From JASHVB01 sp035508435 (GTDB taxonomy: Bacteria; Pseudomonadota; Alphaproteobacteria; Acetobacterales; Acetobacteraceae), in contig DATJNA010000095.1 in assembly GCA_035508435.1 (NCBI GenBank), positions 25,064 through 89,063 of the forward strand: a stretch of DNA of 64,000 nt. The letters are read 5' to 3'. A program made the translations under genes and the position numbers. This document shows positions 16,466-25,452 of the stretch, piece by piece. Below the pieces are notes generated by a model, which was given only the letters and a program-made list of their open reading frames with translations, did not search any database and was not told where the DNA came from. Position 1 is the first letter of the stretch; each line of letters opens with the position of its first letter.

Positions 16466-18286
16466 GTGCGCTGGGTCTTGACCGCATGGCTGATCGCTGC
16501 CGCCGGCATTCTAAATGTGTCCGTGGCGGCGGCCGACCCTTGGCCGAAGTACCAGATCATTGAATGGCAGCCGCGCAACCCTGCCCAGCTCGCCACCCTG
16601 AAGCGTATCGGCGTCGATGCCGCGGCGGTGATCGCCGACCGCGACGGCACCGGCACGCCGCTGCCGATGCAGACGGCACCTCTGATTCAGGCGGGATTTC
16701 ACTGGTATATCGAGAATGCCGCGACGGACTTCTACTCGGCCTATCACCGCTGGACGCCGGGCAAGCCGGGCAACTGGCGCTTTATCGAGCTGCAAAAGCG
16801 CTATCGTGCGGATCCGAACGACCTGACCGCGCTGATGCGCGACCCCAGCCTGTCGGATCCGGTGTGGCAGGCACACATCGACGCCCGCCTCACCGCTATC
16901 GTGCATCAGGAACAACGCTTCCATCCGCTGTTTTACAGCCTCGGTGACGAAACCGGCATTGCCGATCTTTCCGCGTTCTGGGATTTCGATTTTTCCCGGG
17001 AATCGCTGGCCGGCATGCGGGCTTGGCTGCGCCGGCAATATCCGTCGCTCGCCGCCTTGAATGCCGAATGGGGCACGGATTTCCGCGATTGGGGGGCGGT
17101 GCGGCCCGAGACAACAATTCAGGCGATGCATCGCACCGATGGCAATTTCGCCGCCTGGGCCGATTTCAAGACCTGGATGGACGTGGCCTTCGCCGCCGCC
17201 TTGCGCCGCGGCACCGATGCGGTGCATGCGGCCGATCCGCACGCCCTGGCGGTAATCGAGGGCGCGCAGATGCCCGGCTGGGGCGGCTACGACTACACCC
17301 GCCTCGCGCGTGCCGTCGATGTCATGGAAATCTATGACATGGGCGACAGCCTGCCGATCGCACGCTCGTTCAATCCGCGTCTGATCGCGCTGACCACGTC
17401 GTTCGGCGCGCGGCCCAGCGACATCCACGCCATCTGGCGCGAGCTGTTGCGCGGCACGCGTGGCCTGGTGCTGTGGGACGACAACAACAGCATCGTGCAG
17501 CCCGAGGGCACGCTCGGCCAGCGTGGCAAGGTGTACGCAGCGCTGTTTGCCGAGCTGCACCGCATCGCGCCGCTGCTGATCGCCGCGACGCCGCATGAAG
17601 ATCCGGTCGCGATCCTCTACTCGCCTGCCAGCTTTCGCACGCAATGGATGCTGGATCAGCAGCCTAAGGGAGATGCGTGGATCGAGCGCGGCGCGGCGAC
17701 GGAACTGGAGGACGATGCGTTCCGCACCGCGCTGCGTGGCTACGTGACGAGCCTGTCGCAGCTCGGCCTGCAACCGCATTTCGTATCGGCGGCGATGCTG
17801 CCGGCGCTGCGCGACAAGGCGCTGATTCTGCCTGACACATTGGCGCTGTCGCCGGCGGACGCGAAGGCCATTGCTGGTTTCGCCGCACGCGGCGGCGTGG
17901 TGATCGCGGACCGGCAGCCGGGATGGTACGACGCCCACAGCCGCCGCCTGCCGCAGCCGGCACTGCCGCCCGGGATCGCGCGGCTGGTGGCGCCGGATGA
18001 TCGGACGGCGTTATCCGCGCTGCTGTCGCAGGCAGGCGTCGCCGCGCCGATCCGCTTCACCGCACCGCAGATGGATGTCGAAATGCACACATTTGCTGCG
18101 GGGACGCGCACGATCGTGGCGCTGCAACGGAGTAGTCCCGGCGAGGGCAATGAGGCGGTGGAACTCACGCTGCCCCAGCGGATGCTGGTGACCGATCTGC
18201 GCCGCGGCGTGGCGTTGGGGCGGTGGCAAAAACTGACGGTCACGCTTGGTCCGATCGAACCGGCGATCCTGCAAATCGCGCCGTAG
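16466..18286 (+). CDS. Secreted beta-galactosidase-like (GH42/GH-A clan) protein
   Basis: About 606 residues from GTG 16466. A signal peptide (WVLTAWLIAAAGILNVSVAA, cleavage near AAADPW) leads to a TIM-barrel domain resembling glycoside hydrolase family 42: FHPLFYSLGDETGIADLSAF (candidate acid/base Glu), then RQYPSLAALNAEWGTDF, VIEGAQMPGWGGYDYTRLAR (candidate nucleophile region), and MEIYDMGD. A trimerisation-like domain follows (KALILPDTLALSPADAKAI). It may cleave an exopolysaccharide or glycan in the periplasm; the substrate is unknown. The frame is open back to an ATG at 16367 overlapping folC, but that stretch is a family A repeat fragment, so the GTG just before the signal peptide is preferred. 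Other start: TTG 16463. Confidence 0.75.
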   Translation: MRWVLTAWLIAAAGILNVSVAAADPWPKYQIIEWQPRNPAQLATLKRIGVDAAAVIADRDGTGTPLPMQTAPLIQAGFHWYIENAATDFYSAYHRWTPGKPGNWRFIELQKRYRADPNDLTALMRDPSLSDPVWQAHIDARLTAIVHQEQRFHPLFYSLGDETGIADLSAFWDFDFSRESLAGMRAWLRRQYPSLAALNAEWGTDFRDWGAVRPETTIQAMHRTDGNFAAWADFKTWMDVAFAAALRRGTDAVHAADPHALAVIEGAQMPGWGGYDYTRLARAVDVMEIYDMGDSLPIARSFNPRLIALTTSFGARPSDIHAIWRELLRGTRGLVLWDDNNSIVQPEGTLGQRGKVYAALFAELHRIAPLLIAATPHEDPVAILYSPASFRTQWMLDQQPKGDAWIERGAATELEDDAFRTALRGYVTSLSQLGLQPHFVSAAMLPALRDKALILPDTLALSPADAKAIAGFAARGGVVIADRQPGWYDAHSRRLPQPALPPGIARLVAPDDRTALSALLSQAGVAAPIRFTAPQMDVEMHTFAAGTRTIVALQRSSPGEGNEAVELTLPQRMLVTDLRRGVALGRWQKLTVTLGPIEPAILQIAP

Positions 18287-18341
18287 TGCGAGTCGACATC
18301 GCTTCGGTCCGTGATGCAACGTTGCGTCCCTTTTGGGCGCG

Positions 18342-20045
18342 CTATCGCCAACACAGCGATGCCGCCAATGCCGCGGCGAGCAAGGCCGAGACCCCCTGCC
18401 AGAACCGCACCGGCGAGCGCTCGTACAATGTCAACGGGCGGCGCACCGGCGGTGGTGCATAAGACGGCCCCGCCTCGAATTCGTGTGCGAATTCCGTCAT
18501 GTCGGCGAACCGCTCGGCGGGATCCGGGGCGACGGCGCGGTGCAGCGCGGCCTGCACCCAGGCGGGCAGGTCGGGGCGGAGCGTCGCCAAGTCGCGCGGC
18601 CGCTCCTGCCGTGACGCGCTGGTGGCGTCGGCGTTGCCATAGGGATAGCTCCCCGTGAAGGCGCGGAACATCGTCACCCCGAGGGCATAGATGTCGGTCG
18701 CGACGTTGCCGGCCTCGCCCTGGAACATTTCGGGCGCCATGTAGGCTGTGGTGCCGGGGATGTTCTCCGGTGGAAAATCCTCCAGCCCGGGCAGGCGTAC
18801 CACCCCCAGGTCCAGCAGCTTCAGCGCGCCGCCCGATTCCAGCATGACGTTGTCCGGCTTGATGTCGCGATGGATGATGCCGGCACGATGCAGCGCCGCG
18901 GCGCCGTGCGCCAGCTTCACCGCGATGTTGCGTCCCTCCTCCAGCCCCACCGACGGGCGCCGCGACAGGCGCGTTTCCAGCAGTTCCCCGGCATAGAGCG
19001 GCATCACCGTGTAGAGGCAGGTCTGCCGGCCTGGCGGCAGTTCGATGACATGCGCCACCCAGGGGCTGGTGACGCGGGTGCCCACCCAGGCCTCGCGCAC
19101 GAAGGCGGCATGGAAGATCGCGGTCTCCGCCACCGCCGGCTTGGGAAACTTCAGCACCACCGGCGCGCCGTCCGCGTCATCCAGCGCGCCGAACAGACGG
19201 CTGTAGCGACCATCGGAGACCAGGACATTCAGTACGAAGCCATCCACATTGTCGCCCACCTGCGGCACGGCGATCAGCGGCAGCCGGCGGATCGCGGTGC
19301 CGACATCGACCGAGCGCGCGGTGGGCAGCGCCACCACGTCCAGCACCAGTGCGGTGCAGTTGTCGGTGCTGCCGGCCTCCAGCGCCGCGTCAACCAATGC
19401 CCGCGCGGTGTCCTCGGCCGCCGAGCGCACGCGCAGCACGTCGGCGATCGCCTCATCCACCAGCGAGCCGTGAACTCCGTCGCTGCACAGCAGGAAGCGG
19501 TCGTGCAGCGCGACGGGATGGGTGCTGTAGTCGAGGCGCACCTCCGCCTCGATCCCCAGCGCCCGGGTGAGCATGGGCGACGAGCCGCGATCGTCGCGCA
19601 CGTGGTCCGCGGTGAGCCGCAGCAGCCGATTATTGCTCAGGCGGTAGGCGCGGGTGTCGCCCACGTGCAGCACGTGGGCCAGGCGGCCGCGCAGCACCAG
19701 CGCGGTAAAGGTGCAGCCCATGCCGACGAGATTGGCATCCTGGCGTCCCTGGGCGTGGATCCAGGCGTTGAGCGAGTCCAGGATGCGGGCGCCGGCGCGA
19801 TGCACCTCCATGGTCTCCGGCACGTCCCAGAAGCCGTCGAGGAAACCCCGTACCGCGGTTTCGGCCGCCACCCGGCCGCCCTTGGTGCTGCCGATACCGT
19901 CGGCGAGCGCCGCGGCCACGTCCCGCCGTTCTGCCGCGATCTGGGAGCCCAGTACCGCCCCGACAAAATCCTCGTTGCGCGGACGCGGGCCAATCGCGCT
20001 GTGGGTGCCGATGCTGACGCGTGGCGTGGCGAGGTCCTCGCTCAT
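18342..20045 (-). CDS. Fused PP2C-type phosphatase and Ser/Thr protein kinase
   Basis: A 567-residue fusion. Residues 1-~240 are a PPM/PP2C phosphatase (GPRPRNEDF, AALADGIGSTKGG, HVLHVGDTRAYRL, LLCSDGVHGSLVD: the metal-binding acidic residues are present). Residues ~265-530 are an eukaryotic-like kinase: VVLKFPKP gives the ATP lysine, HRDIKPDNVML the catalytic loop near residue 390, LLDLGVVR replaces the usual DFG by DLG, and GTTAYMAPEMFQG is the activation/APE segment. A single C-terminal hydrophobic helix (VSALLAAALAASL) would anchor it in the membrane with both domains in the cytosol. It can in principle phosphorylate and dephosphorylate targets. Similar fusions are known near nitrogen-transport genes; here amt is about 1 kb away, divergent. 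Confidence 0.92.
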   Translation of the reverse strand: MSEDLATPRVSIGTHSAIGPRPRNEDFVGAVLGSQIAAERRDVAAALADGIGSTKGGRVAAETAVRGFLDGFWDVPETMEVHRAGARILDSLNAWIHAQGRQDANLVGMGCTFTALVLRGRLAHVLHVGDTRAYRLSNNRLLRLTADHVRDDRGSSPMLTRALGIEAEVRLDYSTHPVALHDRFLLCSDGVHGSLVDEAIADVLRVRSAAEDTARALVDAALEAGSTDNCTALVLDVVALPTARSVDVGTAIRRLPLIAVPQVGDNVDGFVLNVLVSDGRYSRLFGALDDADGAPVVLKFPKPAVAETAIFHAAFVREAWVGTRVTSPWVAHVIELPPGRQTCLYTVMPLYAGELLETRLSRRPSVGLEEGRNIAVKLAHGAAALHRAGIIHRDIKPDNVMLESGGALKLLDLGVVRLPGLEDFPPENIPGTTAYMAPEMFQGEAGNVATDIYALGVTMFRAFTGSYPYGNADATSASRQERPRDLATLRPDLPAWVQAALHRAVAPDPAERFADMTEFAHEFEAGPSYAPPPVRRPLTLYERSPVRFWQGVSALLAAALAASLCWR

Positions 20046-20106
20046 CCGATTGGCCTCGGCATGGCGTGGTCAGCGGATGCGCAGCGGCGGTCGGGGCGGA
20101 GCCGCA

Positions 20107-20436
20107 TCAGGGCGGCAGCCGGCAACGGTCGTGCAGGAAATAGCCGCCGGTGCTGGACGCGACCACCACGGTCAGTGCGCCGGAATGGCGGTCGAGCGTG
20201 TAGTTCCAGCCATCCTTGGCATCGCGCCACGAGATCTGGTCGGCGCTGACCCGCGCTGGATTGGCATCGACCGTCGCGCGGTCGTAGTCAATGCTGATCT
20301 GCCAGGTCGTCCCGCTGGAGGGATTGACGCAGGTGACGGAGACCGGCGGGAGATGGGTTTGCGCCCCGGCTGGCGCGGCTGCGAGGCCTGCCATGAGGGC
20401 GGCGATGGTCGCCGCACATCGTGTCGGGTGGGTCAT
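20107..20436 (-). CDS. Small secreted protein of unknown function
   Basis: A 109-residue protein with a signal peptide (TIAALMAGLAAAPAGAQ, cleavage after AQ). The mature ~84 residues contain two cysteines (in VTCVNPSSG and HDRCRLPP) likely to form one disulfide and a Trp-rich beta pattern (TTWQISIDYD, ISWRDAKDGWNYTLDRHSG). No family recognised. It lies about 60 bp upstream of the kinase/phosphatase gene on the same strand, so the two could be co-transcribed. Confidence 0.65.
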   Translation of the reverse strand: MTHPTRCAATIAALMAGLAAAPAGAQTHLPPVSVTCVNPSSGTTWQISIDYDRATVDANPARVSADQISWRDAKDGWNYTLDRHSGALTVVVASSTGGYFLHDRCRLPP

Positions 20437-20656
20437 TGCGCCTGCCTATCGGGGGTTGGCCCATACTGGGTTTCGGTGCGCTTGCAAAGCGCCAGCCAAT
20501 GTGACGGCGTGGTCGGTTGCGGTGGGCGAGAGCTAGAAATCTGCCCGCATAATGTCCGCCCGGTCCATCCGCATTGTGCCCGATGGTTTGAATTACCCGC
20601 CGACCCGCGCGCGCCGGAGATTGCGTCGCCTTGGTGGCGGCCTGGTGGTGGGGACT

Positions 20657-20679
20657 TGCTGCACAAACGTTATGCAGCA
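20657..20679. promoter_or_regulatory. NtrC-like enhancer palindrome upstream of amt
   Basis: An inverted repeat with arms TGCTGCA (20657-20663) and TGCAGCA (20673-20679). Its core TGCAC-N7-ATGCA differs at one position from the NtrC consensus TGCAC-N7-GTGCA. It lies about 180 bp upstream of the sigma-54 promoter, a normal distance for an enhancer. The rest of 20437-20971 holds no gene. Confidence 0.5.
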
Positions 20680-20855
20680 CGCCGCTTACATGATCGTTCC
20701 CGATACAGCCGTTCGCGCCCAAGCAACAGGCACGTCCCCTGACCTCAGGCGGCCGCCATCGCGTCCGCCAGCCGCTTGGCCTCGGCTGTAAGGGCGTTTC
20801 GGGCGCGGGCGAAAACCCGCCGAGCCGGGACCGCACAGCCGGCCCCAGGCCGCCC

Positions 20856-20871
20856 TGGCATGTCATTTGCT
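20856..20871 (+). promoter_or_regulatory. Sigma-54 (RpoN) promoter of amt
   Basis: TGGCATGTCATTTGCT matches the consensus TGGCAYR-N4-TTGCW at every fixed position, with GG and GC exactly 10 bp apart. It predicts transcription from near 20883, leaving a leader of about 90 nt before amt. It implies nitrogen-limitation control through NtrC and RpoN. Confidence 0.8.
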
Positions 20872-20971
20872 TAATCTCATTTGCCTTGGCGTCAGTGGGT
20901 TTCAGGCGAGCAGCGGGCGAGTTGGGTGCTGCCGTTTCAGTGCAAAGACGCCCTGGGAAACGTCAACAACC

Positions 20972-22309
20972 ATGGAGTCCCCCATGCTCGTACCTTCACC
21001 AAAATGGCTCGATACGGGCGACAATGCGTGGCAGTTAGCCGCGGCTACCTTCGTCGCCCTGCAAAGCATTCCAGGCCTCGTCGTGCTCTACGGCGGCATC
21101 GTCAAGCAGAAGTGGGCGATCAACTCCGCCTTCATGTCGATCTACGCGTTCGCCTCGGTCCTCGTGGTCTGGGTGTTATTCGACTATAACATGGCGTTCG
21201 GACCGCAATGGTTTCCCTTCCTGGGAGTGCCGATGCCGGCGCTGTCCGCCGCCTTCAGCATCGGCCAGGCGACGATCCCCGCCGCCGCATCCGGCATGCC
21301 GCCGATCCAGTTCCCGATGGCAACGCTGGTCTACTTCCAGTTCGTGTTTGCCGCCATCACGGTGATCATCCTGGCCGGCTCGGTGCTCGGGCGCATGAGC
21401 TTCCGGGCCTGGGTGTTCTTCTGCCCATTGTGGATGACGCTCTCCTACACCGTGGGCGCGTTCAGCCTGTGGGGCGGCGGATGGCTGGCCAGCATGGGCG
21501 TGGTGGACTTCTCCGGCGGCTACGTGATCCATCTCGCCGCCGCGACGTCAGGCTTCGTCGCCGCCGCGATGGTCGGTCCACGCACCCAGCAGGACCGCGA
21601 GCATTTCCCGCCCAACAGCCTGCTGGTGGCGCTGGTCGGGGCCGGCATCCTGTGGCTGGGCTGGAACGGGTTCAACGGCGGTGATCCATACTTCGCCAAC
21701 GCCGACGCCGGCGCCGCGGTGCTGAATACCAACACCGCCACCGCGGTCGGCGTGCTGGTCTGGACGCTGTGCGACAAGATGGCCTACGGCAAGCCGTCGG
21801 TGGTCGGCGCGATCAACGGCATGATCGCCTCTCTGGTCGCGATCACCCCCGCCGCCGGTTACGTCAACGGCTGGGGCGCCATGGTCATCGGCCTCGCCGC
21901 CGGCACCATCCCATGGATGAGCATGAACTGGCTGCAGCGCACCAAGTTCATGATGAAGGTGGACGACACGCTAAGTGTGTTCTCCACGCACGGCATTGCG
22001 GCGATCACCGGCGGCCTGTTGACCGGCGTCCTGGCCTGCCCTGACATGCTGGAATACATCGGCACCGACAAGGACGCTCCCGGCGTGAACGTGACCGGCC
22101 TGATCTATGGCAACGCTCACCAGCTCGTGCTGCAGATCTACGGCGCGCTGTTCATCATCGCGTACAATGTCGTCATCACATTCATTATCCTGAAGGCAAT
22201 CTCGTTCATCACGCCGCTGCGCATGGATGAGGTGACGCTGCGAGTCGGCGACGAAGCGGTGCACGGCGAGACGGCGTACGGCTTCGGCGATGGAGAAGGA
22301 GGCGCGTAA
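20972..22309 (+). CDS. amt: Ammonium transporter Amt
   Basis: A 445-residue inner-membrane ammonium channel of the Amt/MEP/Rh family with about 11 hydrophobic helices. The twin pore histidines are H187 (YVIHLAAAT) and H340 (FSTHGIAAITGG). Other landmarks: GLVVLYGGIVKQK, ILWLGWNGFNGG, TATAVGVLVWTL and the cytoplasmic tail ITPLRMDEVTLRVGDEA. Start ATG 20972 (MESPMLVPS) is chosen; ATG 20984 is possible. No glnK or glnB partner is adjacent, unlike the usual glnK-amtB operon. Controlled by the sigma-54 promoter at 20856 and a probable NtrC site at 20657. Directly downstream is a hairpin and a degraded copy of this gene's own tail. Confidence 0.95.
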   Translation: MESPMLVPSPKWLDTGDNAWQLAAATFVALQSIPGLVVLYGGIVKQKWAINSAFMSIYAFASVLVVWVLFDYNMAFGPQWFPFLGVPMPALSAAFSIGQATIPAAASGMPPIQFPMATLVYFQFVFAAITVIILAGSVLGRMSFRAWVFFCPLWMTLSYTVGAFSLWGGGWLASMGVVDFSGGYVIHLAAATSGFVAAAMVGPRTQQDREHFPPNSLLVALVGAGILWLGWNGFNGGDPYFANADAGAAVLNTNTATAVGVLVWTLCDKMAYGKPSVVGAINGMIASLVAITPAAGYVNGWGAMVIGLAAGTIPWMSMNWLQRTKFMMKVDDTLSVFSTHGIAAITGGLLTGVLACPDMLEYIGTDKDAPGVNVTGLIYGNAHQLVLQIYGALFIIAYNVVITFIILKAISFITPLRMDEVTLRVGDEAVHGETAYGFGDGEGGA

Positions 22310-22350
22310 CGCACTGACAGTCCGTCGGGCAACCGGCGGCAAGACGGCGG

Positions 22351-22369
22351 GGCGGGTGTTTCACCCGCT
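22351..22369 (+). terminator. Short perfect hairpin after amt
   Basis: GCGGGTG (22352-22358) pairs with CACCCGC (22362-22368) around a TTT loop, 43 nt after the amt stop. No T-run follows, so it is only terminator-like; the right arm also begins the degraded amt tail copy. Confidence 0.4.
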
Positions 22370-22440
22370 CCGCTGCGTTCTGCGACTTGGCGTCGCGGGT
22401 GGGCGACGACACGGTGCATCGTGAAACGACCTGCGCTATC
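22362..22440 (+). pseudogene. Degraded duplicate of the amt 3' end
   Basis: The stretch starting caccc-gctccgctgcg aligns with the amt tail at about 22213-22295. Its translation, with small frame changes, gives PLR-VLRLG and then RVGDDTVHRETTCAIG, matching PLRMDEVTLRVGDEAVHGET of Amt. It is a relic of a tail duplication or of a second amt copy. The rest of the gap to 22707 shows no gene. Confidence 0.6.
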
Positions 22441-22707
22441 GGCGTCGAAGGCGCGAACATCGCGAGGCCGAAAGCGGCTCCCCTCCCGCTCGCGCGAGGA
22501 GACCCCGCCGGATTTGAGGAAATGCCGGTCGTTGGTTCCGACGCCAAGGCATGCCCCGAAACAACATCGCAATCGCCCGGTCAGTCTTTCTGGCCCTGCT
22601 GTTTCCGATTGAAATAGTCAGGGCCGAAAACCGCCAGACGGGACCCCCGTTGCAGTGCCACTCTCCCTCAACGTCAATGACGACGCTTCAAGTCGGGAGT
22701 GTGGGCA

Positions 22708-23121
22708 ATGGCTTCGATTTATCGGGAAATTGACATCGCGGTGGATCCGGAACGGGTCTGGGACGTGATCCGCGATGTTGCGGTCGTGCATACGCGTTTG
22801 GCTCCCGGCTTCGTTGCCGATGTTCGGATGGAGGGCGACGTCCGCATCGTGACGTTTGCCACCGGTCGCGTCCTTCCCGAGCGTATTGTCGGTATCGATG
22901 ATGCGAACCGGCGCATGGCCTACACGGCGGTTGGCGTCCCGGAGAGGAAGCACCACAACGCATCGTTTCAGGTGTTGCCACAAGGCAACGACGAGAGCCG
23001 CCTGGTCTGGATCACGGACGTACTGCCGGACACGCTGGCCGATACCTTCGCCGAGAACATGGAAAAAGGCCTCGCGGTGGCAAAGCATACGCTTGAGCAG
23101 CAGACGTCCGGCGCGCGGTAG
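22708..23121 (+). CDS. SRPBCC (START-like) family protein
   Basis: A 137-residue single-domain protein of the polyketide cyclase/SRPBCC fold: an N-terminal strand-helix (SIYREIDIAVDPERVWDVIR), a central beta sheet (RIVTFATGRVLPERIVGIDD, RLVWITDVLPD) and the long C-terminal helix (LADTFAENMEKGLAVAKHTL). Such proteins bind hydrophobic ligands; no catalytic residues identify a function. The start ATG 22708 is preferred over an in-frame GTG at 22699. It is followed 130 bp later by the SMP-30 gene in the same direction. Confidence 0.8.
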   Translation: MASIYREIDIAVDPERVWDVIRDVAVVHTRLAPGFVADVRMEGDVRIVTFATGRVLPERIVGIDDANRRMAYTAVGVPERKHHNASFQVLPQGNDESRLVWITDVLPDTLADTFAENMEKGLAVAKHTLEQQTSGAR

Positions 23122-23253
23122 GGGGCAATCCGGTTGCCAAGCGGTGGCGATCATCGCCGTCGCCTGGACGTCGCTCTGAAACGCCCCCCGGCGTGGACTC
23201 GCCGCAAGGTCATCCCTGCCGCATGATGCCGGCGACAGGGAAGGAAATGCAGG

Positions 23254-24270
23254 ATGAGCCACCGCAGCACGCCCAACGACCCCGGCGTCTCCGGACCGGA
23301 CGCCAGAGCAGTACATGGCGGATCGCGCTGGCATGAAGGGGCGCTGGTCCGCTATCCCGACCCCGACATCATCGTGCTCGATCAACGGTTCCAGCGCTTG
23401 GTACTGGGCAATGCCGCGATCGAACGCATCGCCACCGGGTGCCGCTTCACCGAAGGTCCCGTCTGGTTCGGTGACGGACGCTACCTGCTGTTCTCCGACA
23501 TCCCCAACGACCGCATCCTGCGCTGGGACGAAACCGATGGCGGTATCAGCGTGTTTCGCGAGCCGTCCCACTATGCCAACGGCAACACGCGCGACCGCCG
23601 GGGGCGGCTCATCACCTGCGAGCATGACACGCAGCACCTGACGCGCACCGAATACGACGGCAGCATCACGCTGCTGGCGTCCAGTTTCGATGGCAAGCGC
23701 CTGACCGGTCCGAACGACGTGGTAGTGAAGTCCGACGGCTCCATCTGGTTCAGCGACAACGGTGCCGGCACGCGCGGCAACTATCTCGGCCACCCGATGC
23801 CGCAGGAACTGCCGTTCCGCGTGTATCGCATCGATCCCGCGGATGGGCGGATGAGCGTGGTCGTGGACGACATGCAGCGTCCCAACGGCCTCACCTTCTC
23901 GCCCGACGAAAGTCGGCTGTACGTGGTGGACACGGCGAACACCGGTCCGAAGACGACGCGCGTCTACGATGTGGTGGCTGACGGCACGCGGCTCGCCAAC
24001 AGCCGCTTGTTCTTCGATGGATCGCCGGGCTACGCCGACGGCATCCGATGCGACACGGAGGGCAATGTGTGGTGCGGCTTCTCTGGCGGCCCGGAGGATG
24101 ACGGGGTCGCGGTGTTCGCCCCGGATGGCACGTTGATCGGGCGCGTTCTGCTGCCGGAACGCTGTGCCAATGTCTGCTTCGGCGGCCGCAAGCGCAACTG
24201 CTTGTTCATGGCGGCGAGCCAGTCGGTATATGCGCTGTTTGTTGAGGCGCAGGGCGCAATCGGCGGATAG
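23254..24270 (+). CDS. SMP-30/gluconolactonase family protein
   Basis: A 338-residue six-bladed beta-propeller of the SMP-30/gluconolactonase/LRE-like family, likely a calcium-dependent lactonase acting on a sugar or other lactone. The metal-site blocks are FTEGPVWFGDGRYLLFSDIP (ligand Glu), GPNDVVVKSDGSIWFSDN (ligand Asn and Asp), and RPNGLTFSPDESRLYVVDT; a further Asp occurs in YADGIRCDTEGNVWCG. No signal peptide is seen, so it is probably cytosolic. It precedes the UGSC-partner gene by about 115 bp with a repeat relic between. Confidence 0.9.
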   Translation: MSHRSTPNDPGVSGPDARAVHGGSRWHEGALVRYPDPDIIVLDQRFQRLVLGNAAIERIATGCRFTEGPVWFGDGRYLLFSDIPNDRILRWDETDGGISVFREPSHYANGNTRDRRGRLITCEHDTQHLTRTEYDGSITLLASSFDGKRLTGPNDVVVKSDGSIWFSDNGAGTRGNYLGHPMPQELPFRVYRIDPADGRMSVVVDDMQRPNGLTFSPDESRLYVVDTANTGPKTTRVYDVVADGTRLANSRLFFDGSPGYADGIRCDTEGNVWCGFSGGPEDDGVAVFAPDGTLIGRVLLPERCANVCFGGRKRNCLFMAASQSVYALFVEAQGAIGG

Positions 24271-24286
24271 GCGCCCGCCCTCCTGC

Positions 24287-24344
24287 CCATTGCGAGGAGC
24301 GCGAGCGACGAAGCAACCTCGGTCACTCGCGCGAAGCGCAGCGG
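24287..24344. repeat. Partial family A repeat
   Basis: The sequence from ccattgcgaggagcgcgagc through gaagcaacctcggtcac matches the left half of family A repeats. A right arm is missing or decayed. It lies between the SMP-30 gene and the next gene. Confidence 0.65.
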
Positions 24345-24386
24345 CACGCGGGGAAATCCCGGTCGAGACGGGAGCATAGAACAGTC

Positions 24387-25442
24387 ATGTTGCTCGCAGC
24401 GAAATCCTACGACGTTCCCGACCTCCAGGCCGCGCAGGAGCTGTATCATGCGAATGGCTGGACCGACGGGCTACCGATCGTACCGCCCACGGCAGATGCT
24501 GTGCAGGCGTGTCTCGACTGGGCGATGATTCCGCCCGACCAGTTGATCGGCATCGAGCCGGTGCGCGGCGTGCCGATCACCGCGGAGAAGCTGGCGATCA
24601 ACGCAGTGATGGCCGGCTGCCTGCCGATGCATCTGCCAGTCGTGCTGACCGCTTTCGCCGCCATGCTGCAGCCGCCGTTCCTGCTGCACGGCGCCACCGC
24701 CTCCACCGGCGGATGCGCGGTGCTGGTGGTCCTGAATGGCCCGATCCGTCGCGAGATCGGCGCCTCAGGCGGCTTCAACGCGCTGGGCAACAGTGACCGC
24801 GCCACGGCGGTGATCGGCCGCGCGATCCGGTTGGCGCTGATCAACATCCTGGAGGTACGGCCTGGGGGAATCGATCGTTCCACGCTCGGTCATCCGGGGA
24901 AGTTCAGCTACTGCATCGCCGAGGACGAGGAGGGCACCGACTGGGCGCCTCTGCACGGGCAGCGCGGCCTGCCGGCGGATGTTTCGGCCGTGACGGTGAT
25001 GGCGGCCGGCGCGCCGCGCCAGATCATGAACGAGTGGACCACGGAGCCGGAGGAGATTCTGGAAACCTACGCCGCCGAGATGCGCGCCAACATGCGGCAC
25101 TATTCGATCTGGGCAGGGAACTACGCCATCGTGGTGCCGAAGCAGTTGCGGGATCACTTGCAGGCAGCGGGCTGGAGCAAGAGCGACATCGCGAATTTCA
25201 TCCACGCGCGCGCTCGCATCCACCGTCGTGAGTGGGCGGACGTGGGCAAGGCGGCGGTGGTGCGTAGTCGCGGCGATACGGAATACGCGGCGCTGGATTC
25301 GCCCGACGGACTGCTGGTGGTGGCGGCCGGCGGTCCGGCCGGAGGGTTCGGCGCGGTGATCCCGCCCTGGCTGGGTGACAAGAGCAAGGCCGTGACGCTG
25401 CCGATCGGCGCGTGCTTGGATTGCGGGCCGACGGGGCAGTAG
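24387..25442 (+). CDS. Protein of an uncharacterised family, probable partner of the UGSC selenoprotein
   Basis: A 351-residue cytosolic protein without a named function. Landmarks: NGWTDGLPIVPPTADAV near the N-terminus, AINAVMAGCLPMHLPVVLTA, LGNSDRATAVIGRAIRLALI, STLGHPGKFSYCIAEDEE and a C-terminal GACLDCG in which C343 and C346 form a CxxC pair. From memory, segments like these (DGLPIVPPT, IGRA-R, GHPGK) occur fused or next to UGSC-type thiol modules in other bacteria, which would make it the second half of a UGSC system; this needs a profile search. The UGSC gene itself is 1.9 kb downstream, beyond a convergent solute-binding protein gene. Start ATG 24387. Confidence 0.7.
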   Translation: MLLAAKSYDVPDLQAAQELYHANGWTDGLPIVPPTADAVQACLDWAMIPPDQLIGIEPVRGVPITAEKLAINAVMAGCLPMHLPVVLTAFAAMLQPPFLLHGATASTGGCAVLVVLNGPIRREIGASGGFNALGNSDRATAVIGRAIRLALINILEVRPGGIDRSTLGHPGKFSYCIAEDEEGTDWAPLHGQRGLPADVSAVTVMAAGAPRQIMNEWTTEPEEILETYAAEMRANMRHYSIWAGNYAIVVPKQLRDHLQAAGWSKSDIANFIHARARIHRREWADVGKAAVVRSRGDTEYAALDSPDGLLVVAAGGPAGGFGAVIPPWLGDKSKAVTLPIGACLDCGPTGQ

Positions 25443-25452
25443 GCCCATCACC

